From Lojkania enalia (lineage: Eukaryota; Ascomycota; Dothideomycetes; Pleosporales), in the NCBI GenBank assembly GCA_010094045.1, contig ML986634.1:1-64000 (forward strand): 64,000 nt of DNA. Reading direction: 5' to 3'. The notes below the pieces were generated by a model. It ran no database searches and was not told the origin of the DNA. It was given only the letters and a program-made list of their open reading frames with translations. Below are positions 1 to 10,647 of this stretch, one piece after another (position 1 is the first letter of the stretch; each line of letters opens with the position of its first letter). The translations under genes were made by a program, and so were the position numbers.

Positions 1-210
1 AAAAAAAAAAAAAAAAAAAAAAAAAGGGTATCCAAATACCCGCTCCATGCACCACAAAAAAAGAGAGAGATAGAGGAGCGCCAACTCCATTCATCCACCC
101 ATCCCTCCAAAACACCATCCCCCCCAACCATCCAAATCCAAAAACATTACATGTATAAACACTCCATCACATCTCTACACATCCCTCATAACCCCATCCC
201 CAGCCCGAAC

Positions 211-3200
211 TCATCTCCCCCCATCCAGCCCCTCCAAACCATCCATCCCCTGCCCCTGCCCCTGCCCAACACTCTGCCTATGCCCCCTCCCCTGACCCGC
301 TCCATTCACCCCTGCACCAATCCCAAGCTCCACGCCGGCCCCGAGTCCAAAATACGCGTCGCCGGCGCTAAACACCCCGCCATCATCCCCCAACGTCGGC
401 GGATCCATGTTGAACGGCAGGAACCACGCCGCCGATGGGTCGTTGAAGAAGCCGCCCGGGTTGATCCCCATGGGGTCTAGCGGCCAGTAGCCCGTGGAGT
501 GGTGGTGATGGTGGTGCTGTGGCGTCGTCAGATCCGGGAAGGGCGACATGTCGAGGTTGTGCGGTAGCATGGTGGTCGGGGATGTGGAAAGGAGGGGCAA
601 GTTCGGGGGGTGCTGGTGTTGGGGGTGTTGGTGCGCGTAGTCGGGCAGGAATTGCTGGTTTGCGTTGGGTGTTTGTGCAAAGTACGAGGGGTCGAAGGCG
701 GCGTCCATGGCGTCGGGTGCCATATGCATGTGACCGAGCTGTTGCGGAAGCTGGTTGGCGTGCATTTGCTGTTGGGCTTGCTGTTGCACATGGGCTGTTC
801 CGCTGGAAGGGTTAGCAGACGGGGCGTCGGATTTGGAGACGGACTTTGATTTGTTTTTCCGAGCTTGTTTGCGCTGTTGTTCGGCTTTCGAGGGGGGTGA
901 GAGCGAGGCGAAGAACTCCTCTACACTCTGTAAATCACTCTTTTGCCCAAGCACTGCGTCAGTACCTGGCTCGTTGGTCGCGGGATTTGCCGCATCCTCG
1001 TAGTCGGTCTTTGAGACCCCATGAGGGTATCGGTCGAACCAGTCGCCGTACTGGAAGATTGAGCACTTGTTCTTATCTGGGACCGCCTGTGGGCCTCTCA
1101 GTACTGAATCGGCATGCTGCCGATACAGCTCTTTTAAATTCTCCGCGATGTAGTGGAACATGCCCCAGTACTTCTTCATCTTGCTAAGATACTTTACATT
1201 GTATGCGAGATATTTCTTCGACATGGTTTCCAACTTGGGGTTCTTAGTGAAAACGCCGTGGACATGGACAGTGGAAGAGAAGAACGCCGAATATCCTGCA
1301 AATGGTGCCACCACATTATGATCCATCGCCTCATTTATTAGTATGGATATTTGGTTTGCGGCGTCCAGCGCAGTCCGTGCAGACTCGGTCAAAAACTCGT
1401 GTGGCATATCTTTGGGTGGGCGGCTACCTGCTCGCGAGGGCAGGGAGAACCTGTGCAGGAATAAAATGATCTGCTGGTAAAGAATGTGGAGATATAGGAA
1501 TTGATTTGCAGTTTTGCCAATGGCATGGCTCTTTAGATTCTCTGGGCTATACCGAAGCATTTCAGGAAGACCTTCTTTGAACTCCCTGGCCTCTCTCTTG
1601 ATGGCAAGGAAGGTCGACTTGGGCGACCACATTGGTTCCCTCTCGCGTTCTTTGCCGCCCAAATTCATATATTTCACCAGCTTGCCCCATATACAGACTA
1701 GCCGGATAGTGTACGCTGTGACGCCCATATTTTCGCGCGGGTCGGCTAACTGACCGCTATCAGGTGGTACCGGATTCGGCACGTTGCCTTCTAAGTTTTC
1801 TGTTGGTGCTTGTATTTCGTGGATATACAAATGCTCCTTGACTGGCAATTGAACACCAATATACTGTTCGTTCACGAAAAGCGGGCGATCCGTTCCGGAG
1901 GAGTTGAACCGATCCATTAAGAAGCAAGACCACATCGTCCTCCGCCGGATTTCTCGGTCAGTCAAACTGAGAGGTTTTCGCTCGGCTTCGGTGGAAAGAG
2001 GATCGTATTCTAGCTCTTTGTGTAATTGTAGCGCATATGCCATTCTCTGTGCCATTCCACCAAACATCCAACTTCGGCCGCCTTGGCACGTTCCGAATTC
2101 ATGCAAGCCCAGGAGGAGATACACGATGAGTATTGTAATACTCGGGGCGTCGTATCTTTTCAGTGAGATCTCTCTCGCTCGTTCTGCCCACTGATCACCT
2201 CGCAAGAACACCGGCTCGCCCCGTAACTGGGGGTGGGTTGAAAATCGAGCAGAGATGGCACATATCGCCAGCATAAGAACAGGAGGCACATTCCCAGCCG
2301 CCAATTTCCTCATGAAGCTTGGTTTGTGAAGGAGAGGATAGCTCTGGCCGTAGACGAATTCAAAGTACACTTCGGCTAGATGTTCTTGGATGTCTTTCGA
2401 CGGTAAGCTTTCGGCTCCTTCAGTAAGCAGCGTCGCGTCATCCCCATCTCTTGCCCGCGACGCTGTTTGGGCGTCTGGATTCGCTGTTTTCGACTTGGAC
2501 CACTCATCTAGGTCGTTCCCAAAAGCCTCTTCGGCGAGCCGTTTCTTCGTCGTTGGCGTCTTCGGCGGGGCGCCAGGCAGCGCAGGTTTCACGACCGATC
2601 TCCCCACTCCAGAGATTGATGGCAGGCTGTCCTTGGGAATGAGCTTGATGACTCGGTCCTCCATTCGCTTCAACCGCTTATCCAGCATAGCCATATAGTC
2701 TGTCCTCGGCGCCGCCTTCCTCGTCGTAACTTTATACACGCACGGTATCCTACTCCTCAGACAATGCTTGCACGCCGGTTTCTCGCCGGAACACCTTATC
2801 TTCTTCCTCCGACAGGCGATGCAGGCAAGCGGCAGCCTCTTCCTATCCTTCCCTGCCTTTGTCTTCATCTCACTCCACGGCGGAGGATCCGGTTGCGCAT
2901 CTTTATCCTTCTTGCTAGTTGTTGATCCCTCGGCGCCGTCCCCATTGACGCTATCATCCAACTTGACGCTGCTCAACGTCGAATCATTTAACGGATCGCC
3001 AATCGCAAGCATACCCAGTGCCGGCGCACTCTCCGGACTCGTATTATTTCCATCCTGGCCAAAATTCCCCGCACTACCGATGCTCAAGCGATGCGGGTGC
3101 GCGCTGCCGGCACTAATATCCTCCTCGCTTATGTGACCAACACTGCCTCTGTGATTCTGGAAATTCGTCTTCAGCGTTGGACTCGCGCCCATCTGGGATC

Positions 3201-3426
3201 GTTCAAAGGCGGGATTGAACGCCTGGCTCTGACCAAAGCTCAAGGAAGGAAAATCGGAAAAGGACGGCATCATGGAATTCGGGCTGTTGCCGACGAGGGG
3301 GGGGGATTGGAGGGGTGTTCGAAGCTCGGGGAGGGCGTATTCGTTCAGGGCTAAGGGGTCGTCGTGGTCTGTTTTTGCTTGTTGGAAGGGTGTGGCCATA
3401 GTAGTGGATGCGGCCGAATCGCCCAT
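211..3426 (-). CDS. Zn(2)Cys(6) fungal-specific transcription factor
   Basis: Nuclear DNA-binding regulator of about 1,071 residues in one exon. The start is the ATG at 3426, which opens MGDSAAST; the frame runs 15 codons further upstream only by using a TTG. A complete binuclear zinc cluster lies near residues 202-229 (spacing C-x2-C-x6-C-x6-C-x2-C-x6-C), followed by a basic linker and a short coiled-coil-like stretch (MLDKRLKRMEDRVIKL). The middle third has the helical character of the fungal_trans middle-homology domain, including a DR/F-type segment near 'WSCFLMDRFNSSGTDRP'. The C-terminus is low complexity: Gln/His-rich with a six-His run and Gly-Gln repeats, typical of activation regions. 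The target pathway cannot be read from sequence and no local partner genes suggest one. The length is at the long end for the family. Family assignment is secure; the specific orthologue is not recognised. Confidence 0.93.
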   Translation of the reverse strand: MGDSAASTTMATPFQQAKTDHDDPLALNEYALPELRTPLQSPPLVGNSPNSMMPSFSDFPSLSFGQSQAFNPAFERSQMGASPTLKTNFQNHRGSVGHISEEDISAGSAHPHRLSIGSAGNFGQDGNNTSPESAPALGMLAIGDPLNDSTLSSVKLDDSVNGDGAEGSTTSKKDKDAQPDPPPWSEMKTKAGKDRKRLPLACIACRRKKIRCSGEKPACKHCLRSRIPCVYKVTTRKAAPRTDYMAMLDKRLKRMEDRVIKLIPKDSLPSISGVGRSVVKPALPGAPPKTPTTKKRLAEEAFGNDLDEWSKSKTANPDAQTASRARDGDDATLLTEGAESLPSKDIQEHLAEVYFEFVYGQSYPLLHKPSFMRKLAAGNVPPVLMLAICAISARFSTHPQLRGEPVFLRGDQWAERAREISLKRYDAPSITILIVYLLLGLHEFGTCQGGRSWMFGGMAQRMAYALQLHKELEYDPLSTEAERKPLSLTDREIRRRTMWSCFLMDRFNSSGTDRPLFVNEQYIGVQLPVKEHLYIHEIQAPTENLEGNVPNPVPPDSGQLADPRENMGVTAYTIRLVCIWGKLVKYMNLGGKEREREPMWSPKSTFLAIKREAREFKEGLPEMLRYSPENLKSHAIGKTANQFLYLHILYQQIILFLHRFSLPSRAGSRPPKDMPHEFLTESARTALDAANQISILINEAMDHNVVAPFAGYSAFFSSTVHVHGVFTKNPKLETMSKKYLAYNVKYLSKMKKYWGMFHYIAENLKELYRQHADSVLRGPQAVPDKNKCSIFQYGDWFDRYPHGVSKTDYEDAANPATNEPGTDAVLGQKSDLQSVEEFFASLSPPSKAEQQRKQARKNKSKSVSKSDAPSANPSSGTAHVQQQAQQQMHANQLPQQLGHMHMAPDAMDAAFDPSYFAQTPNANQQFLPDYAHQHPQHQHPPNLPLLSTSPTTMLPHNLDMSPFPDLTTPQHHHHHHSTGYWPLDPMGINPGGFFNDPSAAWFLPFNMDPPTLGDDGGVFSAGDAYFGLGAGVELGIGAGVNGAGQGRGHRQSVGQGQGQGMDGLEGLDGGR

Positions 3427-5602
3427 GTTCCTCGACGCCGGGCGTCTCTGATGAACCGCGCAGCTTAGCAACGATTATTACATCGGACTACTGGCCGATT
3501 CTGTTCGGGGCGGAAGTCATTTAGAGGGGAGCATGCCCTGCGTAAGCATCGTTCACAATATGGGGGTTCGCTAGCGGAGGGAGTGTGGAGGTAAGGCCGC
3601 GGAGCAAGATCGGCAGAGTTCGTGGAGCAGCAAAGGGCCTTAGCCTCGACGGCGAAATATTAGTAGGAACCGCGGGGGAAACTAGGACTCATGTTCACGC
3701 AGAGACCGGGGAGAGACGGAGAGGAGGGCGGAGACGGTAGCAAGCAAAGCGCGCGAGCTGGGGGCGGAGGGGGGGAGAGTGAGCACGCAGGCACGCAGGC
3801 AGTCAAGCGGTGCTGAGGATGGCGGGTGATGGGATGGGTTGGACGCAGCAGTAGCAGTGGCGGCAGGAGGCGGACAATGACAGGGCGGTGATGGGTGATG
3901 TAGGGAGGGCCGCCGCCAGCAGGCCAGGAAGAGAGAAGAGAGCTGCCTATCCCTCGCTATGCGGGCAGCCTATGCAGCATGTACAAGGTACAGACAGTAC
4001 AAGAAGGAGCAGTAGGGCTTTGGAGGATGGATGGCTTGCATGGCGGCCCTTTCGTAATAGCAGCGGCAGGATTCGCGCGCGGGCAGCAAAGAATAATGCG
4101 CCAGCGTCTGTCGAAACCGAACACCTCGGGCCAGTTGCAGGCCGTGCGATAGCGGCGGCGGCGGGCGCTGGCTGGTGGGTGCTGGTTTGCTGGGCTGCGT
4201 CGACGGCGCTCCCCACATTCGCGAGGCGTACATCCATAGAGGAGTTCGAGACCCCAGATGGATTATTCAGACACGACAAAGCACCAGCACCCGCACGCGC
4301 ACCAGACAAGCGCGGACGGGATGCCTGAAAGCATGAAGACGCACTCTCGAAGCGGCTGCTAGCATTGCTGCCACGGCTCAGAACGCTGCTCGCCGTCACC
4401 GGGTCTGCTACATACACAGAGCTGTCCGCGCTGCCGCTGCAGCTGGCGGAGGCGCGCTGGAGCTCGCATAGGCAGGCTCCAGACTCCAGGCCGCGGGCTC
4501 CAGGCCGCAGGCTCTCAGCTCCGGCCTTGGAAGTCTGCAGGTCACGAGGCGGCGAGGATGCATCTCTGATGGAGTGCAAGTAGTGTGCGTGTGTGCCCCA
4601 GGTCAGGGCGGCTGCGGGACCGAAGTTTGCTTTTTTGCGGGGCACCCGCTCGCTCCCCAGCGCCTCTCCCCCTCCCCTGCCTGCTGCCCTCTGTGTCCGA
4701 GCCGCGTAGCCCTCGGCCTGCATATTGCCTCCCCATCAACCTCCAATATCACCATCGCTCAATCCACTGCTCAATATCCTCACTCACAGCTAGCTGCCGC
4801 CGCGTCCTGCGCCGCCAGCCCTGCGCGCAGCACACGAGCAGCCTCTCGCGACGGCCGGCACGAACGAAGGCCCAGCGGGTGCTGAGATGAGTGCATGTGT
4901 GGGTAGGCGGGTTGGGTTTCAGCCCATGGTGCCTCTCGCGCAATGACGAATGTCCCACGTTGTCAGCCATCCCTCCCGCTCTCTCGGGTCCCGTCGCCGT
5001 CGCTGATTCGAGGCCTCGAGCCCAAGCCGGGCTGGCAGCCGATCGTGAATGGGACCTTGCGCCATTCTTCCAGAACGAGCCGAAACCTTCCTCTCCTTCT
5101 GCCATACCCCCCCCAATCCATACACTCACGTCCACAATTCTTTTATATAACTCGCCCTCTTCTCGAGCACATCCATCTACTTACAACCGCTAGAATTCGC
5201 CCTTTCTGACGCTATGACTGGCCACATTTCTGGCTAAACGGCCCCATCTCACCTAAATTTCCCCAAATCTTCCAACCGCAAAGCCCAATCTTTCAGCTTC
5301 GATATCCTCCCCGAAGGCGCCCTCGCAGCAGCAAGGATGCAAGCCTGCACGCAGCTCACATGCGCCCAGCTTGTTTCATCGCATCCGGCCGCATGCACCT
5401 CTGCCCGCCCCTCAGATCCCTATACACAAATTGCGTGGCTTGCACAGACAGCCACTCGTCCATGGCTCCGACCCATCCCTCCATCGCTCTCCAGCACCCT
5501 GCATCCCATCCTGCAATCTACCCGCCCACCATCCTGCCTGCTCCCGCTCTACCCTCTCTCTCCCTTTCGTCCGCGTCCTTATGCACTCTCGTGCATTCGT
5601 CC

Positions 5603-5604
<2 letters not shown>

Positions 5605-5630
<26 letters not shown>
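5605..5630. repeat. (AT)13 microsatellite
   Basis: An uninterrupted AT dinucleotide run of 26 nt in the long intergenic region. It is likely to be length-polymorphic. Confidence 0.95.
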
Positions 5631-5633
<3 letters not shown>

Positions 5634-7298
5634 ATGTTGTACCACGGCGCGAAACCGTGGACACCACCCTTGCCCATGCATGGTCAACATGTTTACTTCC
5701 GAAGATCTTGGTAGGAAGGGTCTTGTCGATCGGCCGCATACAACAATCGCCATGTACGTAAATTAGAACTACATATCCACCATAGGGGGAAATTCTTCCT
5801 TTTCCCCCCCCCAGTTCCTTTTATTTCCCCTTCCTTCTTTCTGGCTTTCCCCGCATATCTGGGCGGCGAGGTGTCCCACCGGAAGAATCCGGTGCGTAGA
5901 TTTTGAGTGATCGAGGCCGCTCGTTTCGAGCCGACGGCTCTCTGTGCGACCAAGGGACACGGCCTGGCATATTGGGGATGAAGGAGCAGAATTTATTACT
6001 TGGAGAAGATTTTTGCTGTGCACGAGACTTATGTCCAATGAAGACGATATTTGGGAGTCGCCGCGAGGGGAAGAAGATCAGATGCAGATGCGGGGCAAGG
6101 CGGGCCACGGTATTGATGAATTTCATGAAGCAGCGACGAATATGACCGAGCTTTCTATGCAACAACGCCGAATTACCCCAACCGGCCTCCCCATCCTGTT
6201 ACCGCAGCCCCAAAATCGCCAGGTTAGGCTATGGAATGAAAGGATTGACTTAACGGTGGTTTTCTTTGATCGGCAGCATGGGGGCTGCCGGTCTTTGTAC
6301 CCGCTACTTCAGCCTAGTTGTATTCTCCGCTAACATATGTATGTAATGAGGAATTCTTCCTTGATCTGCGACATGGTCATGGCGTTCTTTGCAGCGGCCT
6401 CTTTCGACAGCTAGGCCGTATTCTACGTAGTCTACGTATCTTGAGTGGCTATTGATGGTCACCTGCTAGCTGCGATACATGGGTATTAGAACGGAGGTTA
6501 GGAGCGGAGTGAAGAATTGGAGACAGCAACTCTCCCATATCTCTTAAAACAAAGATGCTCAGCGCCTCTGGCGTTTGCAGGTCTCGCTGGTTATGAAGCC
6601 GTCACCTGCCATATGCTGCCCTTTTCTTCAGAGCTGGATATCTACAACATGATGATAGGTGTGGGCGATGGTGTCTTCGATTCCCTTAATCAAAAGTCCC
6701 GTTTAACGTTACCTTCGTCAACTAGTTGCTTCTCCGTCCTTTCCATCATGTCCAACTTCATAATAATATTCGCCAGGGCCATGTTGTTGTTATCAGTTGC
6801 ACCTCCTATTCCAAGCCTATCCTTCTCTTTCTTCATCATCTCAGTCAGTCTATATCAGCGAGCTATGAGCATCTCAGCCATTCTACATACTAGAATCCGG
6901 AGCCCGTTATTCATCTACAACTCTATTCACAGCCCGTACGGCTACATTACAACCCCAACTCACTCTCATCCATGTCTTCATCATCTTCCTGTACAACTCG
7001 CCCAACATCTCACACGCAGGTTTTAAACTGTAGAAATTATTTTGGTTGGGCCTCTATGTAGTGTAGAACCCCACAGCATCTAAAGATGCCCAGCGATGGC
7101 AGTGTAGAGCGCATACGGCACTAGACCTTATTTTTATTCGCATAGCACCTTCTTTCCGCCCCGCGATTTAAACCTAGAATCAGGGGGGGGACCAAAAAAA
7201 CGAACCAAACCAAAAAAAAAAGGCCGCACAAGTTGCCCCCCGCACACAGCACACGCATCCCTTTCCCCCAATCATCGCGTAGTAAACTGCACATGGCA

Positions 7299-7299
<1 letters not shown>

Positions 7300-7330
<31 letters not shown>
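7300..7330. repeat. A31 homopolymer
   Basis: A run of 31 adenines on the plus strand, followed directly by a CCCGGGCGAGG segment. No flanking duplication or reverse-transcriptase remnant was seen, so it is recorded only as a homopolymer. Confidence 0.9.
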
Positions 7331-7332
<2 letters not shown>

Positions 7333-8027
7333 CGGGCGAGGATAAAGCCCCCCGAAGCCTCGCACCATCCGACTAACATACCCGCACGAGCTTGAAAATC
7401 CGCTTTTCCATGCGCCACAAGCATTCGAATCCGGCGGTCTTGTTGACGCGCAGCACAGGTGCGCCATCTCTGCATATTGGAGCTAGCAAGAAGACTGATA
7501 GATACATGACTCATTCAATTCAGATACAGAGACTATGCATATATACATTCTTAAGGATGAGCTGAGAATCCATTTCCCTCTGTCCATCACCTCCAATATG
7601 AAAATAGTAGGCTTGACGACTGAGTTCAAGACATAGTGATAATCAACACAAATGCTTGTGCTCTACACAATCGTGGACGTCGGTTGCAATTTAGGTATCA
7701 TTGCTTTGGAAATAGTGGCGCTAATCTGCAAGCTCTTGATGAAGTTTGCATACACTATCTCCCCAAATATCGTATGGCGTCAAAATCGGTCAGATAAATA
7801 GAGATTGGCCGTTGGAATGTCCGTTGTAAGTAAACACTCAATGGTACCCTCATGCAATTCAGTGGTCTGTTTTTTCTTTTGAGGAAAATATCTATCGAGA
7901 AGCTAGAGGACGCGTCATGCTCATCAAGATATTCAATCCAAAGGATATAGCGTAACCAGAGATTCCATAGCCGGCGTCGAGCAAGAGCTACTCCCTCGAT
8001 GCGGCTCGAGCCACATCCACCATGAGC

Positions 8028-8285
8028 GAAGAGGGGTGGGTGGTCGCGAGCAATTGCTTTTGACTGCTGAACTCCGAAAGCTGAGGTGAAACCCGTCTCA
8101 GTCGCGTGAATCTCTTCGGCGGCACCGAGCCGCCGAGTAAAGCTAGCTATATGCATGGGACTAGCGGGCCTAAGACATCCTTTCCCATGAGCGCGGCTCA
8201 AGATGCACCCGCTAGGTGTGAAAAAGAGGTGGGCAGTTGTGGTCGCGGGCAATCCCTGTGGAGTGTTGGGCTTCGAAAGTTGGGC
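8028..8285. repeat. Diverged short direct duplication
   Basis: Two similar stretches, about 8028-8090 and 8222-8282, share the order 'aagagg..tggg..', 'ggtcgcg.gcaat', and 'cttcgaaag / ctccgaaag'. They are preceded by matching 'ccatgagcg' words. The copies differ at many positions, so this is an old duplication of unknown origin. Confidence 0.45.
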
Positions 8286-8490
8286 CAGGGGTGTACCTGA
8301 AGAGAAGTGGAGGGCTATACGACTGATAGAATGTTAGAGGCGCGATGCTTCAAAGGATGCAACGCACTTTACCCATAATTTTTTTGGCCTTAAAGAAGGT
8401 ATCCCATCGTTCTTAAATGAACATAACTGTCTCCGCTGGGCGCGCGAGATAAGTATCCCTTCAAGACTCAATTGGTTATTGCCCATCAAT

Positions 8491-9081
8491 CTAGTTTTGC
8501 CGCGGCTTCACCACGCCATCCTGAACGATGTAGTAGACGACAGTGCTATCGGTACTGACGGCTGCCAATACGATTCTCTTCACCGTTCTCCAGGGATTGG
8601 CCGGGCGATCCTCACTTGTGTCGGACGCCTCCTCGTCTGGTGGAACCACAGTGATGGCGCCGAAGACGTCACTCAGTCGGTGGGCGGTCCATTTCTCGTC
8701 GAGCCGGGTGGGCAGCACCCACTCAGGCTCCAGCTCAGTCTTGATGTCTAGCGCTGTGTTGTTGTCGCCTTGCCTGCTCCTCACCTGCCTGTCCTGCTCG
8801 GCCTTCTTCAGCAGCTCGATCTGCTCGTCGGGATGCACGTAGAGCCTCTTGGGCGGAAGGCCAGATATCAGCGGTCGTGGGAGCGGCTCATTGGTGAGCG
8901 GGGAGTGGGTGTGCAGGCGTAGGGCGGTCCACGAGTGCTGGTACTGGAGGTTGTGCTGGATCTGGATAGCGAGGGTCTGTAGACTGGGAAGGTGCGAGGG
9001 TGATAGCAGACTGGCGTCGGTGACGAGCAACTGGAGCGGCGAAGGGTGAATTGGCGGTTTCACGTCTGCTGGGCAGGCCAT
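8491..9081 (-). CDS. SEN15: tRNA-splicing endonuclease subunit Sen15
   Basis: A 196-residue protein in one exon starting at the ATG at 9081. Its core matches the Sen15 fold. A helix-rich N-terminus (LQTLAIQIQHNLQYQHSWTA) is followed by the conserved strand-loop region 'LPRPLISGLPPKRLYVHPDE', a typical fungal Sen15 signature, and the protein ends in two strands (TVKRIVLAAVSTDSTVVYYIVQDG). Sen15 is a non-catalytic subunit of the heterotetrameric endonuclease (Sen2/Sen34 catalytic, Sen54/Sen15 structural) that excises introns from pre-tRNA. Fungal members are often about 150-220 residues. It is divergent from the small GPI-anchored gene at 9427, with a 345 bp shared upstream region. A non-conserved Lys/Asp/Glu-rich insert sits mid-protein. 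Confidence 0.85.
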   Translation of the reverse strand: MACPADVKPPIHPSPLQLLVTDASLLSPSHLPSLQTLAIQIQHNLQYQHSWTALRLHTHSPLTNEPLPRPLISGLPPKRLYVHPDEQIELLKKAEQDRQVRSRQGDNNTALDIKTELEPEWVLPTRLDEKWTAHRLSDVFGAITVVPPDEEASDTSEDRPANPWRTVKRIVLAAVSTDSTVVYYIVQDGVVKPRQN

Positions 9082-9426
9082 GGCGGGATTAATTGGGGAC
9101 GTCGATTGGCCTGGATTCGGCGCGCATTGAGTGGAGTGACGACGGGTGACGACGAGCTGTGTGCACTTTTGGAAGGAGCCCCTCGTCGTGGAGCACGATC
9201 GCCGCTAAGCCGGCAAGGCAGCCACGAAGGCGGCGAACCGAACGAATGAGGAAGGCACGCTGTTTGTACAGGTGCATACTGCCTTTTAAAACAAAACAAG
9301 TCCGGCCTCTTTGATCCGCCATCTTTAACAACCATCAAATCAGATCTTGCACTTCAACTTGGACACATTTTTGTTCTGCTTCTTCAACGCTTCGAACACT
9401 TCAGCATCTGCCCTCGCAATTCGACG
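9082..9426. promoter_or_regulatory. Shared divergent promoter region (SEN15 / GPI-protein gene)
   Basis: 345 bp between two divergent start codons. It is pyrimidine-rich just before the start at 9427 (CTTCTTCAACGCTTCG-type sequence), as is common for fungal 5' leaders. No specific binding site is claimed. Confidence 0.4.
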
Positions 9427-9967
9427 ATGCGCGCTTCGGTCCTCGCGCCGGCCTTCCTCTTTTTCGCTAGCGGCTTTCCAGCCCTGGCGCAGGAGGAATC
9501 AGAGTCGGGCTTCATGACTATCCAGACCTCCACAGACGGGCCATCAATTTCAAGCGCTGCGGCTACCCCGACAAACTGCTTCGCGCCGCCATGTATGCAT
9601 TTCTGAATTGCTTTGTGGAAAAACGTCTAACATTGCGGGAGGTACGCCCACGCTTATCGAGACCACCGAGGATAATTTCAGCATCCTGCCCATTACATCA
9701 GATTCTACCTCTCTGCCGCAGGCTACAACTGGACTAACGTCTATTGTTGGGAGCTCCGACACAGGCATAATGTCTATCCCCCCCGGGGAAACTCCGGGCA
9801 CTCCAGGAAGCATGACACCTGAGCCGACGGCGACTGCACCAGCATCTCCGTCTTCCAGCGGGGTAGCACCCGCAGGCATAATCGCGGGTGACAAAGGCTC
9901 GAGCCTAGCTGCAATTATCGTCTCATTGTCTTCCGCCCTAATGGGCTTTGCTTGGGCTTTGTTCTAA
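9427..9967 (+). CDS. Small Ser/Thr-rich GPI-anchored cell-surface protein
   Basis: Two exons, 9427-9592 and 9642-9967, give 163 residues. The 49-nt intron has a GTATGC donor and a CTAAC branch site 10 nt before its AG, and splicing restores one continuous frame. The N-terminal 21-22 residues form a signal peptide ending ALAQ. The middle is rich in Ser, Thr, Pro and Gly, a likely O-glycosylated stalk, with two Cys flanking the exon join. The C-terminus has a small-residue cleavage zone (around GDKGSS) and then a roughly 20-residue hydrophobic tail ending at the stop, the pattern of a GPI-attachment signal. The protein should reach the plasma membrane or cell wall. No catalytic domain is visible and the precise role is unknown. 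Confidence 0.75.
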
Positions 9968-10647
9968 GAGTCCTAACAAACGCTGACCACAAAGAATAAC
10001 CTTTACGAATAACGAACCAAAACCGAAGTTGGCTGCGGACCTTCAAATTGTCAAATATTGGATGAACCGTGTGAACGGTATGGTGTTGCAATGGAATCGT
10101 TTGGATTGGATCTATACTTATTTGGACAATTTACTATTTAATATCTTATATCCAGCAGAAGCTTGAAGTTGGCATTTGCATACTTCGCAAATACGACCGT
10201 ATCGTAAACGGCCGTATTTAGATCTCGCGCGAGTGAGCTAGTCTACGTGCGTGTTAGTGGCTGGGCCCTAAGCGCAGAGCATTGGCACTGCAGCCCCAGT
10301 CCAGCCCAGGCATAGCCGCTCGCGAGTCCATCCTTTTGCGGGTGAGCGCGTCTGTGCATGTGTTTAAAAGTGATCCTACCCGCAACTCAAGTTCACCTTC
10401 GCTGTTCGTCGCTAACAATTCTTTTCCTTCCTTTGGGCCGTGGGGACATTGTAGAATTAGCACATCTATCCACGACATCAGGATTTTGCCAACTCTGGGC
10501 AGTGACGTCCAGGACCACGTAACCAGCTTGGGTTGACGTGCGCCACAACGGGGGTGACACAACAGGAACTTGATCTGCGCCGCATCACAGTTCCTAGAAA
10601 ACACACTGAGCGCAAGCGCATCTTTTTCTCGAATTACATTCACAACA
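9968..10647. other. Intergenic region 9968-10647
   Basis: Holds the 3' flank of the GPI-protein gene and the 5' flank of the DUF2985 gene. Antisense open frames here and across 10254-10976 overlap the real exon downstream and have no domain. No RNA gene or repeat was seen. Confidence 0.4.

Larger units (their letters stand above)
3427..8490. other. Gene-free interval upstream of the zinc-cluster gene
   Basis: Five kilobases between two minus-strand genes. Roughly 3.5-5.2 kb is GC-rich and shows only overlapping open frames of skewed composition (Arg/Pro/Ser-rich on both strands), with no recognisable domain and no convincing splice-linked gene. From about 5.6 kb it holds simple-sequence tracts ((AT)13, A31) and a diverged short duplication near 8.0-8.3 kb. 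A long 5' leader or non-coding transcript of the regulator at 211-3426 is possible but not shown. Confidence 0.5.

Noticed and set aside
3888..5761. Several overlapping open frames of 80-260 codons on both strands
   Set aside because: They overlap each other in GC-rich or low-complexity DNA, are biased to Pro/Ser/Arg/Ala, lack domains and have no supporting splice pattern.
7300..7330. A31 run as the tail of a retroposed element
   Set aside because: No target-site duplication or coding remnant lies upstream; plain homopolymers occur elsewhere in this window.
7755..8252. 165-codon minus-strand frame
   Set aside because: It spans a diverged non-coding duplication and shows no protein features.
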